This document shows, one piece after another, positions 53,225 to 62,748 of a stretch of 64,000 nt of DNA. The position numbers and the translations under genes are program-made. The notes below the pieces were generated by a model. That model was not told the origin of the DNA and searched no databases. It worked only from the letters and a program-made list of their open reading frames with translations. The first letter of the stretch is position 1; every line of letters starts with the position of its first letter. This stretch comes from Oceanobacillus neutriphilus (GTDB lineage: Bacteria > Bacillota > Bacilli > Bacillales > Amphibacillaceae), in contig NZ_BMLW01000007.1 in the NCBI RefSeq assembly GCF_014645515.1, positions 233,966 to 297,965 of the forward strand, written 5' to 3'.

Positions 53225-53377
53225 CTTCTTATAGATTAGGATAAACACATAACAGCATCAGTTTAAGTAGAATAAGCGGCTTTTTTAAGAAAAAAGCGCC
53301 ATGCTGTTTTAAATTTTCATTTCTTAAAAAAGGTGCTTGCAGCTGAACTTAGATAATGCAGAAAAGAGGCTTAATAC

Positions 53378-55798
53378 ATGGTTTTAGATAAGGAAGTTTT
53401 CAAAGAAGAATTGAAGCAGAGACTGAGAGAGAATTATGCAATGGAGTTGGAGGATGCGAGTGAGCATGAGATTTTCTATGCTTTGGGGGCATTGGTGAAA
53501 GCACGCTACTCGGATGCCTGGAGAGATACTTGGAAGTATTATGTAGATAAGCATAAAAAGCAGGTATACTATTTTTCGATTGAATTTTTACCTGGCAGGA
53601 TGCTGAAAAGTAATCTATTGAACTTGGGGTTACTGGATACGGCAAGAGAAGCCTTAACAGATCTCGGTATTGATTTAGACAGCCTGGCAGAAGTAGAAAA
53701 GGATATGGCATTAGGAAATGGCGGTCTTGGACGATTAGCCTCCTGCTTTATGGATTCGATTGCTTCTTGTGGTCTTCCTGGGAATGGGAATGGAATTCGC
53801 TATGATTACGGGCTTTTTAAGCAGCGATTCGTGGATGGCTATCAGGTAGAGCTTCCAGATGAGTGGCTGCAGAGCGGGAATATTTGGGAAATACGCAGAG
53901 AAAGTAAAGCTGTCGATGTCCGTGTTGGCGGGCATGTGTACTTAGCAGAGGCAATGGAAGGGAAATTGAAGCCGGTTTACGAGAATGAACGTATTCTGCG
54001 GGCAGTTCCTTACGATACAGGAATGGTGGGCTATGAGAATAATGTCGTGAACACACTGCGTTTATGGTCTGTAGAAATTCCTGATTCTGAAGAAGATAAA
54101 TATCAGAGTATCCAGGGGCGCAGAGAACTGGAGGATTTAACAGCGGTTCTTTACCCGGATGATTCCAATGAACACGGGCGTTTAATCCGATTAACACAGG
54201 AATATTTCTTTGTATCTGCAGGAATCCAGAGTATTATCCGTCACTATAAGAAACGGGTTCAGAAGCCGATTTCTAATCTCAGCGAATATATATCCATTCA
54301 TATTAATGATACCCACCCTGCATTATGTGTGCCGGAAATGATGCGTATCTTGGTTGATGAGGAAGATTTATCCTGGGAGCAGGCCTGGGATATTACAGGA
54401 AAAGTGATGAGTTATACGAACCACACGATTATGGCGGAAGCATTAGAAAAATGGTCGATTGATTTAATGAAGCGCACATTGCCGCGAATGTACCAAATTA
54501 TTGAAGAGATTGATGCGCGCTATGTGCAGACCATGCGGGAGCTGCATCCGCATGATCTGGTAGAACGCACCCGGATTATTCGTAATGGACAGGTTCATAT
54601 GGCGCATTTGTCTATTATCGGCAGTCACAGCACCAATGGCGTGGCAAAATTACATTCAGATTTATTAAAATCAGTTGTTTTACATGATTTTTATATTATT
54701 TATCCAGACCGCTTTAATAATAAGACGAATGGGATTGCCCAGCGCAGATGGTCACAGATTGTCAATGAGCCAATGTCAAGCGTATTGGATGAAACGATTG
54801 GAAAGACATGGAGAAAGGATCCGGGAGATTTAAAATTGCTGATGAACTATCAATCGGATCAAGCGGTCTTAGACAAATTAGCTGAAGCAAAGAAAATAAA
54901 TAAGCAAGTGTTGGCTGATTATATTTTGGAAACAACGGAGATTGAAGTTTCTACCGATGCTATCTTTGATGTACAAATTAAAAGGCTGCATGCTTATAAA
55001 CGTCAGCTGTTAAATCTATTGCATATTATCAAGCTTTATCAGGATTTAAAGGAGAACCCGGATTTAGATATGCAAAAGCGTGTATTTATATTTGGAGCAA
55101 AGGCAGCACCAAGCTATCATTATGCAAAAGTAATCATTAAGTGTATTAATGAAGCAGCTAATTTAATTAATAATGATTCTGATATCAAAGACCGTATTAA
55201 GATTGTTTTCTTACCAAATTACAATGTCAGCCTGGCAGAGAAAATTATTCCTGCTGCAGACGTCAGTGAACAAATTTCGCTTGCCTCTAAGGAAGCTTCC
55301 GGTACAAGTAATATGAAGCTGATGCTGAATGGTGCTATTACACTTGCTACGCTGGATGGTGCCAATGTAGAAATCAGAGATGCAGTCGGTGATGATAATA
55401 TTTATATCTTCGGTCTCACGGAGAAAGAGGTCTATGAATATTATGAGAATCAGGAGTATTCTGCGCAGCAGCTGTATGATGAAAATCCAATTATCCGCCG
55501 TGTTTTAAATGCGTTTATTGATGGAACCATTCCAAATATCGTTTATGAAGGACGGGAGATTTTTGATTCACTCATTAAATATAATGATGAGTATTTCTTA
55601 TTGCGTGATTTTGATTCCTACGTAAAAGCACAGGAGGAAATTGGTAAAGCTTATGGAGATCAGAGCTTCTGGCAAAAAATGAGCTTAATCAATATTGCTA
55701 ATGGAGGCAGATTTTCGTCCGATGAGACAGTGCGCCGTTATGCTGAGGATATTTGGAAAATAGAGCCGAAAGATTCATTTGTTACCGAGAAAGGATAG
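53378..55798 (+). CDS. glgP: Glycogen/maltodextrin phosphorylase
   Basis: Breaks glycogen down to glucose 1-phosphate with PLP. The PLP-Lys signature is EASGTSNMKLMLNGAITLAT (about residues 633-652). Other family parts are FYSIEFLPGRML, GNGGLGRLASCFMDS and IKRLHAYKRQLLNLLHI. At 806 aa it is the bacterial length. AGAGG precedes the ATG. It completes the synthesis/degradation operon after a 203-bp gap with a hairpin. Confidence 0.95.
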   Translation: MVLDKEVFKEELKQRLRENYAMELEDASEHEIFYALGALVKARYSDAWRDTWKYYVDKHKKQVYYFSIEFLPGRMLKSNLLNLGLLDTAREALTDLGIDLDSLAEVEKDMALGNGGLGRLASCFMDSIASCGLPGNGNGIRYDYGLFKQRFVDGYQVELPDEWLQSGNIWEIRRESKAVDVRVGGHVYLAEAMEGKLKPVYENERILRAVPYDTGMVGYENNVVNTLRLWSVEIPDSEEDKYQSIQGRRELEDLTAVLYPDDSNEHGRLIRLTQEYFFVSAGIQSIIRHYKKRVQKPISNLSEYISIHINDTHPALCVPEMMRILVDEEDLSWEQAWDITGKVMSYTNHTIMAEALEKWSIDLMKRTLPRMYQIIEEIDARYVQTMRELHPHDLVERTRIIRNGQVHMAHLSIIGSHSTNGVAKLHSDLLKSVVLHDFYIIYPDRFNNKTNGIAQRRWSQIVNEPMSSVLDETIGKTWRKDPGDLKLLMNYQSDQAVLDKLAEAKKINKQVLADYILETTEIEVSTDAIFDVQIKRLHAYKRQLLNLLHIIKLYQDLKENPDLDMQKRVFIFGAKAAPSYHYAKVIIKCINEAANLINNDSDIKDRIKIVFLPNYNVSLAEKIIPAADVSEQISLASKEASGTSNMKLMLNGAITLATLDGANVEIRDAVGDDNIYIFGLTEKEVYEYYENQEYSAQQLYDENPIIRRVLNAFIDGTIPNIVYEGREIFDSLIKYNDEYFLLRDFDSYVKAQEEIGKAYGDQSFWQKMSLINIANGGRFSSDETVRRYAEDIWKIEPKDSFVTEKG

Positions 55799-55802
55799 TA
55801 TT

Positions 55803-57632
55803 ATGCCGCATGTTTATTATAATTCGTGGATAAGTGACTATAAAAAACCATTTGGAGCAGTACAGCCTGAAGAAAAGGTTACGTTTCAGGTGGATATCCA
55901 TGAAAATCAAGTTATAGAAGCACAATTTATTATTCGTAAAGAAAATGGAAGTCATGAGGAAGAAAAATATCAGATGAAGGATATAGGGGATAATCGTTTT
56001 TCCTGTAGTTACACACCTCATGAAGGAAAAGGCCTGTATTTTTATTATTTTTCTGTGAAGTGGAAGGATGATCATGGCGGGGAATTAACAGCGTATTGGG
56101 GAGCTTCAGCTGTTAAGGGAGAAGGCAGGCTGTACTATGAACAGCACGAGGTTATCCCCTACCAGTTAACCTGTTATGAAAAGGAAGAAAAAACGCCGGA
56201 TTGGTACCGGGAAGCTGTATTTTATCAGATTTTCCCGGACCGTTTTTATAACGGAAATCCAGATGGGAAGGTAAATAAATCGAAGCGGAACAGTTTTATC
56301 TATGGGGATACACGTGATACACCGATGTATATACGCGGACCTAAAGGAGAAATTCTGCGCTGGGATTTTTATGGCGGTAATTTAGAAGGAATCAGACAGA
56401 AGATACCTTATCTGAAGGATTTAGGCATCAATGCGATTTATCTGAATCCGATTTTTCAGGCAGCCAGTAATCATCGCTATGATACATCGGATTATATGAA
56501 GATTGACCCGATGCTCGGTGATGAAGCGTTATTCCGGGAAATCATAGAAGACCTTCATGCAGAAGGGATCCATGTTATCTTGGACGGTGTATTCAGTCAT
56601 GTCGGGAGAAACAGTATCTATTTCAACTATGACGGTACTTATGGAGAAGACAGGGGAGCATACCGGAATCCGGACAGTCCGTATTATCCATGGTTCAGCT
56701 TCAGTGAATATCCTGATAAGTACGCATCCTGGTGGGGAATTGATGATCTCCCGGAAGTGGATAAGTCAAACAAAGAATTTCAAGATTATATCTACCAGGA
56801 TGATCACAGTGTCATTGATAAATGGAGCAAGCTGGGTGTAGATGGATGGCGTTTGGATGTTGCGGATGAGCTCCCGGATGAATTTATTTCAGGTATTCGC
56901 CAGAAGCTGGACCAATATCCGGAAAAAGTACTTATCGGCGAAGTCTGGGAGGACGCTTCGAATAAAATTGCCTATGAAAAACGGCGGCAATATATTTTAG
57001 GAGATCATCTGCATGGCGTGATGAATTATCCATTCCGGAATACAGTCTTAGACCTGCTGCAATTGGAAAAGTCCCCGCAGGAGCTCTGTCAAAGGCTGAC
57101 GCAGCTTCATGAAAATTATCCAAAGGATGTTCTTTTTAATAATCTAAATAATATTGGTACACATGATACGAAGCGAATTTATACATTCCTGGGAGAGGAT
57201 AAGGAAAGACTGAAGCTTGCGCTGAGCTTTTTACTGATTGCCCCGGGAATTCCTTGTATTTATTATGGAGACGAAGCTGGACTCACAGGAGAACAGGATC
57301 CGGATAACCGTAAATTCTTTCCTTGGGAGGATTTAGATCATGATATTTTTAAGCATTGTCAAAGATGGATAGCTGAAAGAAAACAGAATAACACATTAAA
57401 ATATGGTGATTTTGTTCTTTTCCATACGGATGAGGTATTAGGAATACTTCGTTTTACAGATCAGGAATATACTATCTATATTATCAATCCCCATGATGCA
57501 GAAAAATCCTGCCATTTTGATGACCTGCAATTCTTGCGTGAGGTACCATTAACGGATGAAGTAATAAAGGGTATTTTTAAGGATTTAACGATTAATGGAA
57601 AAAGTGATTTTTTTGTAACGGGAAGGATATAG
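55803..57632 (+). CDS. GH13 alpha-glycosidase (neopullulanase/amylopullulanase-like)
   Basis: Cytosolic alpha-glucan hydrolase of 609 aa. An N-terminal beta domain (1-130) precedes a GH13 barrel. The barrel has VFYQIFPDRFYNGN, ILDGVFSHVGRNS, the nucleophile Asp in GVDGWRLDVADEL, the acid/base Glu in LIGEVWED and the Asp in NIGTHDTKR. There is no signal peptide, so it acts on intracellular glycogen or imported dextrins. The ATG at 55803 has AAAGGA 9 bases upstream; the frame to 55779 lies in glgP. Four bases after the glgP stop, it probably removes branches or limit dextrins left by GlgP. Confidence 0.88.
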   Translation: MPHVYYNSWISDYKKPFGAVQPEEKVTFQVDIHENQVIEAQFIIRKENGSHEEEKYQMKDIGDNRFSCSYTPHEGKGLYFYYFSVKWKDDHGGELTAYWGASAVKGEGRLYYEQHEVIPYQLTCYEKEEKTPDWYREAVFYQIFPDRFYNGNPDGKVNKSKRNSFIYGDTRDTPMYIRGPKGEILRWDFYGGNLEGIRQKIPYLKDLGINAIYLNPIFQAASNHRYDTSDYMKIDPMLGDEALFREIIEDLHAEGIHVILDGVFSHVGRNSIYFNYDGTYGEDRGAYRNPDSPYYPWFSFSEYPDKYASWWGIDDLPEVDKSNKEFQDYIYQDDHSVIDKWSKLGVDGWRLDVADELPDEFISGIRQKLDQYPEKVLIGEVWEDASNKIAYEKRRQYILGDHLHGVMNYPFRNTVLDLLQLEKSPQELCQRLTQLHENYPKDVLFNNLNNIGTHDTKRIYTFLGEDKERLKLALSFLLIAPGIPCIYYGDEAGLTGEQDPDNRKFFPWEDLDHDIFKHCQRWIAERKQNNTLKYGDFVLFHTDEVLGILRFTDQEYTIYIINPHDAEKSCHFDDLQFLREVPLTDEVIKGIFKDLTINGKSDFFVTGRI

Positions 57633-57645
57633 ATGAGCATTAAAA

Positions 57646-57690
57646 AAAGCAGAGTGCATCAACATGATGATGCACTCTGCTTTCATATTT
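57646..57690. terminator. Bidirectional terminator of the glycogen operon
   Basis: A perfect 16-bp stem joins 57646-57661 and 57668-57683 with flanking A/T runs. It also serves the convergent lipoprotein gene. Confidence 0.85.
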
Positions 57691-58154
57691 TATTCTTCTA
57701 CCTTTTCAAAACCCTGTTCTTCCAAGGATTTGACGGCATCTTCTAAATTTAAATTACCTTCTTCATTTTCTAAAAGCTCATTAAGTCCCGGCAGATCTGC
57801 AGTGTCTGCGATTGAGAAATCAACTTTAATTGTTTCGATAAAATGATCATCCTGGAAATCGAGGTTATAGTCCAGGCCGTCGATCCCTTGTAAAGGTTCC
57901 GCAGTTGGGGTGATTAGGGCTTCTGCATCTTCTTTAGATTCTACGCCTCTGATACTGTCGTAAGAGGTTATGCTTGTGCTTGACTGCTCAATGATTTCTT
58001 CATCATCGGCAACCAGGGTCACCTCGATAGAGTTATCCCCTTTCTCTAGTTTATACGTTACTGTTTCCTGATTTGATCCACATGCAGCTAAAGTAATAAA
58101 GGAAATAAGCAAGAGAACAAATCCAGCCATTTTGAAGTATTTTTTATTTCCCAT
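57690..58154 (-). CDS. DUF1307 (YehR-like) lipoprotein, copy 1
   Basis: 154-aa lipoprotein with signal peptide and lipobox LAAC, then an acidic mature domain with VTYKLEKGDNSIEVTLVADDEEI and a closing LEEQGFEKVEE helix. This is the DUF1307/YehR pattern; the function of the family is unknown. AGGAG precedes the ATG. It follows its paralogue on the minus strand with a terminator between them, so each is probably transcribed alone. Confidence 0.75.
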   Translation of the reverse strand: MGNKKYFKMAGFVLLLISFITLAACGSNQETVTYKLEKGDNSIEVTLVADDEEIIEQSSTSITSYDSIRGVESKEDAEALITPTAEPLQGIDGLDYNLDFQDDHFIETIKVDFSIADTADLPGLNELLENEEGNLNLEDAVKSLEEQGFEKVEE

Positions 58155-58320
58155 CTTCGCTTCTCCTGTTCTTATATAATTAAGCTAATCGTATCGGATT
58201 GAAACGGGAAAGTCAAAAGAGTTTTCTGTGAGTAATAGAAAGATAGTATTAGAGCATTATTGGAAGGGAAATATAAAATAGTTTCTGTTGGTGTCTAAAA
58301 AATAGATTATAAACAATATA

Positions 58321-58348
58321 AAACCGCACCACCAGGTGGTACGGTTTT
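58321..58348 (-). terminator. Terminator between the two DUF1307 genes
   Basis: ACCACC and GGTGGT plus AAAACCG/CGGTTTT form a stem with one internal mismatch. On the minus strand it follows the gene at 58369 and is followed by TTTTAT. Confidence 0.75.
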
Positions 58349-58368
58349 ACGTTACTTTAGCAATTATA

Positions 58369-58842
58369 TTATTCTTCTACTACTTCCAGTCCTGCATCTT
58401 CTAATTCTTTAACAGTTTCTTCTAAGCTGATATATTCATCATCTTCCATAGCTGGAAGGCTGGCACCAGGGATGCTGTTTAACTCCTCCATATCAACAGT
58501 TGTCAAATCTACAGAAATGGTTTGGGTAAGCTCATCTTCACCATATTTAATCTCGAATTCGATACCTTCTACATCTTCAAATGGTTCAAATTGTGCACGA
58601 ATTTCTTCGTCCATTTTTTCCGCTTCTTCCTTTGACTCAACCCCTACAGTAGAGTAAGGCATTTCCATTTTAACCGTTTGATGTGTTATTTCATCATCTT
58701 TAGCATCGAGTGTAACTTCCATGTTCATTCCCATTTGTTCCCCTTTAAGGGTAACTGTTTCTTCAGATCCGCAAGCTGCCAATCCTAGAGTAACAATCAT
58801 TAAAAATAATAGTCCGGTAATTCTAAAAGCTGTTTTTTTCAT
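58369..58842 (-). CDS. DUF1307 (YehR-like) lipoprotein, copy 2
   Basis: 157-aa lipoprotein, lipobox LAAC, with the domain order of its neighbour: VTLKGEQMGMNMEVTLDAKDDEI, GVESKEEAEKM, then an acidic C-terminus ending LEDAGLEVVEE. Clear paralogue of 57690-58154, from an old duplication given the modest likeness. Function unknown. The mature part is strongly acidic, as is common in moderately halophilic or halotolerant bacteria. Confidence 0.75.
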   Translation of the reverse strand: MKKTAFRITGLLFLMIVTLGLAACGSEETVTLKGEQMGMNMEVTLDAKDDEITHQTVKMEMPYSTVGVESKEEAEKMDEEIRAQFEPFEDVEGIEFEIKYGEDELTQTISVDLTTVDMEELNSIPGASLPAMEDDEYISLEETVKELEDAGLEVVEE

Positions 58843-59417
58843 TATAGTCTTTACTCCTATCCATTTTTTACTATAGTTAGCGTATCGAATTCAAACATCA
58901 AAGTCAAAGTAAAATTGAGAAAAAACAAAGAATTGGACTATTATCCTGCGCTGTAAGTAGTGTGGAATTACTTTTATTGGATGACCACTATGAAATTCGG
59001 GCGATTTTGATTATTGATGAGAAATAGTGTTCAACACATAACTCTGAGTAAAATCATAATAATTTATAAAAAAATTTGATACAATGATGTTGACAGGTTG
59101 GAATGAAGCGTAAAATTCAGGTGTAACGAAGTATTATCTCAGAAAAGATGAATGAATGCGCTTTTTGCGTTTACACAAAAAAGTAATAAACGTATGAAGA
59201 CAGGGAAGAATATGAATCCGCATAAGGATTGTTTAATATGACGATACAGCATGGAAGGTATTTACCAGGCGCAGTACTTTGTTGTCCTGAGAGACGCAAA
59301 CATCAGGTTATCAAAACAATGGATTCAGGATTCGGATATGCAGTTATGTCATGTTTTTATAAGGTGTTGGCAGCTGCATAATATTTTAATTCTGCATTAA
59401 AGAAAAGAGGTACAGTA
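58843..59417. other. 575-bp gap without a recognised gene
   Basis: No coding frame with a ribosome binding site longer than about 15 codons was found. TTGACA at 59090-59095 with TAAAAT 15 bases on is a poor promoter candidate for the gene at 59418. No repeat shared with the rest of the window was noticed. Confidence 0.4.
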
Positions 59418-59810
59418 ATGGAAGCAAAAGAACGCAGAGAACAAATCAAGCAATATTGTCAGGAGTACGACAGTACCTATGCAAAGCTTGTGGAACCGAT
59501 TAATGATATGTTAAGTGAGGTTGACGCTGGTATATCAGAAGAAACTGCAAATAAAATATTGGAAAACTTAAAGCTTTCCAGTGAAGGACAAAAAGAGGTA
59601 TTTGACTGTCATCTAGATGAAAGCAATAATTTCCTGAGAGACGGTATAGAGGATTTAAAAAATGGCAACCTCGGGGATGGTGCACTACAGATATTCGGAG
59701 CAGGACTGAATTTCGCCAGTTATGCTGCGAAGGCTTCAGCAACACAGGAAGTTCATGCGCATGAAATGCTGGATGAGCGATTTAAGAAGTTAAAGTCGAC
59801 ATTAAAATAA
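59418..59810 (+). CDS. Unrecognised small helical protein
   Basis: 130 aa, not recognised. The sequence is charged and mostly helical (MEAKERREQIKQYCQEYDS...), with a short Ala/Gly-rich stretch near 90-105 (GALQIFGAGLNFASYAAKAS). There is no signal peptide. A ribosome binding site AAAGAGG precedes the ATG, and a strong terminator follows, which supports a real gene. The helical hairpin look and small size would fit a secreted WXG-like or phage-related protein, but no motif confirms either. Confidence 0.6.
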   Translation: MEAKERREQIKQYCQEYDSTYAKLVEPINDMLSEVDAGISEETANKILENLKLSSEGQKEVFDCHLDESNNFLRDGIEDLKNGNLGDGALQIFGAGLNFASYAAKASATQEVHAHEMLDERFKKLKSTLK

Positions 59811-59825
59811 ATAATGATTTATTGG

Positions 59826-59871
59826 AAAAGAGATTTTCGGGTAGATACAAATACTACCGGAAATCTCTTTT
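59826..59871 (+). terminator. Terminator after the small unrecognised gene
   Basis: A stem of about 18 bp joins 59826-59844 and 59854-59871 with a short loop, followed by a T-rich tract. The next 312 bases to 60183 hold AGGGGAGGGAGG near 60035 with only a 14-codon frame and no clear promoter. Confidence 0.8.
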
Positions 59872-60183
59872 CTTATTTTCCCATCTCTGCAAAAATGATT
59901 TTTTCTCCTTTCGATTTATAATAAATGTGAATTTTATTAAGTTATTGTAAGTTATTTGAATAGAAAACGAAGTATCGGTATGGATTTGGTAAATTTCAAC
60001 GATTCACGAAACAGGTATGCTTTAATGGAATTAAGGGGAGGGAGGAAAAATAATCAGTTACCTTTTTAGGTTAAAGGCAAAAAAATGCTGAAACAGAATA
60101 GTTTTAAGCTCAGGGGTTTTGTGTATTTTAAACAGACAAGTCTGCTAAATATCTTAGACTAGTTTAAACCAGGAGGGATCACT

Positions 60184-60945
60184 TTGACAAAAGTATATGG
60201 ACACCGGGGGATGATGGGGGGATATCCAGAAAATACACTGCTCAGTTTTGAGAAAGCTCTCGAAGCAGGTGCAGATGGATTGGAAATAGATGTGCACCTG
60301 ACAAAAGACGGAGAGTTTATTGTAATGCATGATGCTACGTTAAACCGTACGACGAATGGAATTGGACCGGTATCGGAATATACCTTTTCAGAAATTCGGG
60401 AATTGCAATTAAGCTGTTCTTACTATTCATCATTCGCACACTATGACAAGAGCTGGGAGGAAGAAAAAATCCCCTCCTTAACAGAGGTACTTCAATTAGT
60501 CAGCTCGTATCCAGAAGCTGCATTAAATATTGAACTAAAAACAGACGAACATCTATATGAAGATATAGAGCAAAGACTGATAGACCATGTAAACAGATTT
60601 CCTGATATGAAGGATCGTGTGATTTATTCCAGCTTTCACTTGCCTACATTGATTCGATTGCGACATTATGACCGCGATGCACGTTTGGCATGGATTATTA
60701 ATCAGCCGATTTCCCACCCGGAGGATTATATTGATATTCTTGGGCTGGAGGCATTACACATCGGAATGGACACGTTTTTAAAGCATATCTATCACTGGGG
60801 AAAGTGGAAGAGATTACTGCGTGTGTGGACCGTAAATGACAAAGATACAATAAAACAATTGCTCGATATAAAAGTGAAAGCAATTATTACAGATTATCCG
60901 GATCGTGCTATCTTTTACAGGTGTGAGCGCTATGCCATGGCGTAG
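60184..60945 (+). CDS. Cytosolic glycerophosphodiester phosphodiesterase (GlpQ/UgpQ family)
   Basis: Hydrolyses glycerophosphodiesters to glycerol 3-phosphate and an alcohol. The catalytic motifs are intact: HRG...[29 protein letters not shown] with metal ligands, the second His in [12 protein letters not shown], and NIELKT. At 253 aa with no signal peptide it is a UgpQ-type cytosolic enzyme. The TTG start has CAGGAGGG 7-8 bases upstream. It overlaps the next gene, a degenerate exported paralogue, by 14 bases. Confidence 0.9.
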   Translation: MTKVYGHRGMMGGYPENTLLSFEKALEAGADGLEIDVHLTKDGEFIVMHDATLNRTTNGIGPVSEYTFSEIRELQLSCSYYSSFAHYDKSWEEEKIPSLTEVLQLVSSYPEAALNIELKTDEHLYEDIEQRLIDHVNRFPDMKDRVIYSSFHLPTLIRLRHYDRDARLAWIINQPISHPEDYIDILGLEALHIGMDTFLKHIYHWGKWKRLLRVWTVNDKDTIKQLLDIKVKAIITDYPDRAIFYRCERYAMA

Positions 60946-61618
60946 AATATTACTCAGTTTTGCGATTGCAATCTTTATTATATCGGGTTTCTTTGAAGCG
61001 GAGGCGGCAACATCACCTCAAACAAATTCATTATATGGATATGGAACAGAGACATTGTATGCGAAGGCAGCAGAGAATCCTGAGGCAGTTTCTGCTGATA
61101 TAGAAATTATTGCTAACCGCGGAGCGAATAATGTGTTCAATGAACATACGCTGTCAGCTTATAAGTTTGCTTCAGACGCTAATGCAGATTCGCTGGAGAT
61201 AGATTTACGGATGACGAAGGATAATGAATTAATTGCACTTCATGATGCAACATTAGACCGTACAACTACAGGATCGGGTGTCCCAGAAGAGTTAACGCTC
61301 CGCGAAATGAAGCAATTGGACACGGTAGCAGAGTCTGGACAGGAAATAGCACCAGAAATCCGTACAACGCTTTTATATGGAAGAGATAAATTTGATTTAA
61401 AGGATGCCTTAGAAGCAAATGTAGATGTTATCGGGATAGAATCAAGCAATGTTACAAGAGATATTGTGGAGGAGCTTCATCAGCAAGGGAAAGAAGTACA
61501 TGTGTTTTTTATGGACGAGAGGACAGAGCTTGTTGAACAGCAGCGTGTCATGATGTATGGAGTTGATGGTGTCTTCACAGATGATATTGGTTTCACAAAG
61601 CAGGTTATTATGCAATAG
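60932..61618 (+). CDS. Exported, degenerate glycerophosphodiesterase-like protein
   Basis: 228 aa with an N-terminal signal peptide ([23 protein letters not shown]). The GDPD-like domain is incomplete. The first catalytic HRG is NRG, PENT is replaced by NEHT, and the middle part that should hold the NIELK motif is missing, leaving a jump from MKQLDTVAE to [36 protein letters not shown] is kept. The start at 60932 has AGGTGTGAG upstream and overlaps the active paralogue. Hydrolase activity is doubtful; a binding or regulatory role, or decay, is possible. Confidence 0.7.
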   Translation: MPWRRILLSFAIAIFIISGFFEAEAATSPQTNSLYGYGTETLYAKAAENPEAVSADIEIIANRGANNVFNEHTLSAYKFASDANADSLEIDLRMTKDNELIALHDATLDRTTTGSGVPEELTLREMKQLDTVAESGQEIAPEIRTTLLYGRDKFDLKDALEANVDVIGIESSNVTRDIVEELHQQGKEVHVFFMDERTELVEQQRVMMYGVDGVFTDDIGFTKQVIMQ

Positions 61619-61734
61619 GACACGGCGCTGCTTATATAGATTTTCTTGAAGCAGGCTTTCATACTATAGACGTACTTTTAATAATTCGGATAGAATAGAG
61701 TTTGGAGAATATATATGAGAAAAGATAATATGCT

Positions 61735-61786
61735 AAAACAGCCATAAGCCGCAGGTAGGGAAAAGCAGGTTTAATGGCTGTTTTAT
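61735..61786. terminator. Terminator between GDPD-like and AraC genes
   Basis: AAAACAGCCAT (61735-61745) pairs with ATGGCTGTTTT (61774-61784) around a 28-base loop, with T-runs on both strands. Confidence 0.7.
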
Positions 61787-61800
61787 TCATGTAAAATACA

Positions 61801-62652
61801 TTATCTTTTTCGTACAGGAATCCAAATTTCTGTTTTTGTATCATCAATACTTTTCACAATTTCTGGAGCTTCTGTAAGCTCGTAACCTGAGGTTGGAAAC
61901 CAGTCTGTGTAGATTCTGCTCCACGTATTCGTTAAAGCATCAGGCATTTTTCCTTCAGCATCAAATACAACCCATTGATGCTTGGATATTTCTAATGCAG
62001 CAAGGTCATTTGGAGCAGGTTGGTTGGTGACAACAGCAATATAGTATTCCAGGACTTCTTCGCTTTTCTCTGAACCATGGCATGTGTTGACAGTAATATT
62101 CATCACACCGCTTAAGTCAGTATCTTCTCTTTGGAGTTTTTGAAGCTTTTTGTAATCTGCATCAGTGAGCGTACTCCAAAGGGTTGGAGTAAACTCTCCA
62201 TTCACTGGACGCATGATTTCCTTGTACCCTACAGCTTTGAAAGCATCTTTTTCCACAAAACGATATTTCATCTCAACATCTCCCTTAATAGAAAGTTGGA
62301 AGGTTATTCGTGAGTAGGCTTTGAGAGTAACTCTTGTATGCTTTACCGTACTAGGCAAGGTATGATGCAATTCCTGAAAGGCCCTCGAGAAGGAGTCAGG
62401 GGATTGGTAACCATATTTTAACGCTACATCAATAACCTTCTTGTTATGATCCCGTAGTTCTAATGCAGCTAATGTTAACCTTCGCCTGCGTACATATTCA
62501 GATAAAGGAATACCGGCAAGAAAGGAAAACATCCGTTTGAAATGATGTTCTGAAAAGCAGGCAATCCGGGCTGCCTGCTGATAATTCAGTTCTTTATCTA
62601 AATGTTCCTCAATATAGTCGATAGCAGCATTCATTGAAGCAAGCGTATCCAT
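61801..62652 (-). CDS. AraC-type regulator with GyrI-like effector domain
   Basis: 283 aa. The N-terminal AraC DNA-binding domain (AIDYIEEHLDKELNYQQAARIACFSEHHFKRMF, then VIDVALKYGYQSPDSFSRAFQ) is followed by a GyrI-like small-molecule binding domain (about 125-283; FKAVGYKEIM...EYYIAVVTN...HQWVVFDAEG). This layout is that of Rob/SoxS-like multidrug-sensing regulators. GGGAGG precedes the start. The adjacent GNAT gene could be a target, though a gap of about 100 bases separates them. Effector unknown. Confidence 0.88.
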   Translation of the reverse strand: MDTLASMNAAIDYIEEHLDKELNYQQAARIACFSEHHFKRMFSFLAGIPLSEYVRRRRLTLAALELRDHNKKVIDVALKYGYQSPDSFSRAFQELHHTLPSTVKHTRVTLKAYSRITFQLSIKGDVEMKYRFVEKDAFKAVGYKEIMRPVNGEFTPTLWSTLTDADYKKLQKLQREDTDLSGVMNITVNTCHGSEKSEEVLEYYIAVVTNQPAPNDLAALEISKHQWVVFDAEGKMPDALTNTWSRIYTDWFPTSGYELTEAPEIVKSIDDTKTEIWIPVRKR

Positions 62653-62748
62653 ATCATAACCTCCCTGTATTATAAATATAACAAGTCAGAGCGGCAGTTA
62701 CCCGACAATATACGTTCCATTTTGTCGGAGAGCCTGTTAAGCTGGTGA

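Noticed and set aside
59161..59180. cre site near GCGTTTACAC
   Set aside because: Only the right half matches; the left half is a T-run.
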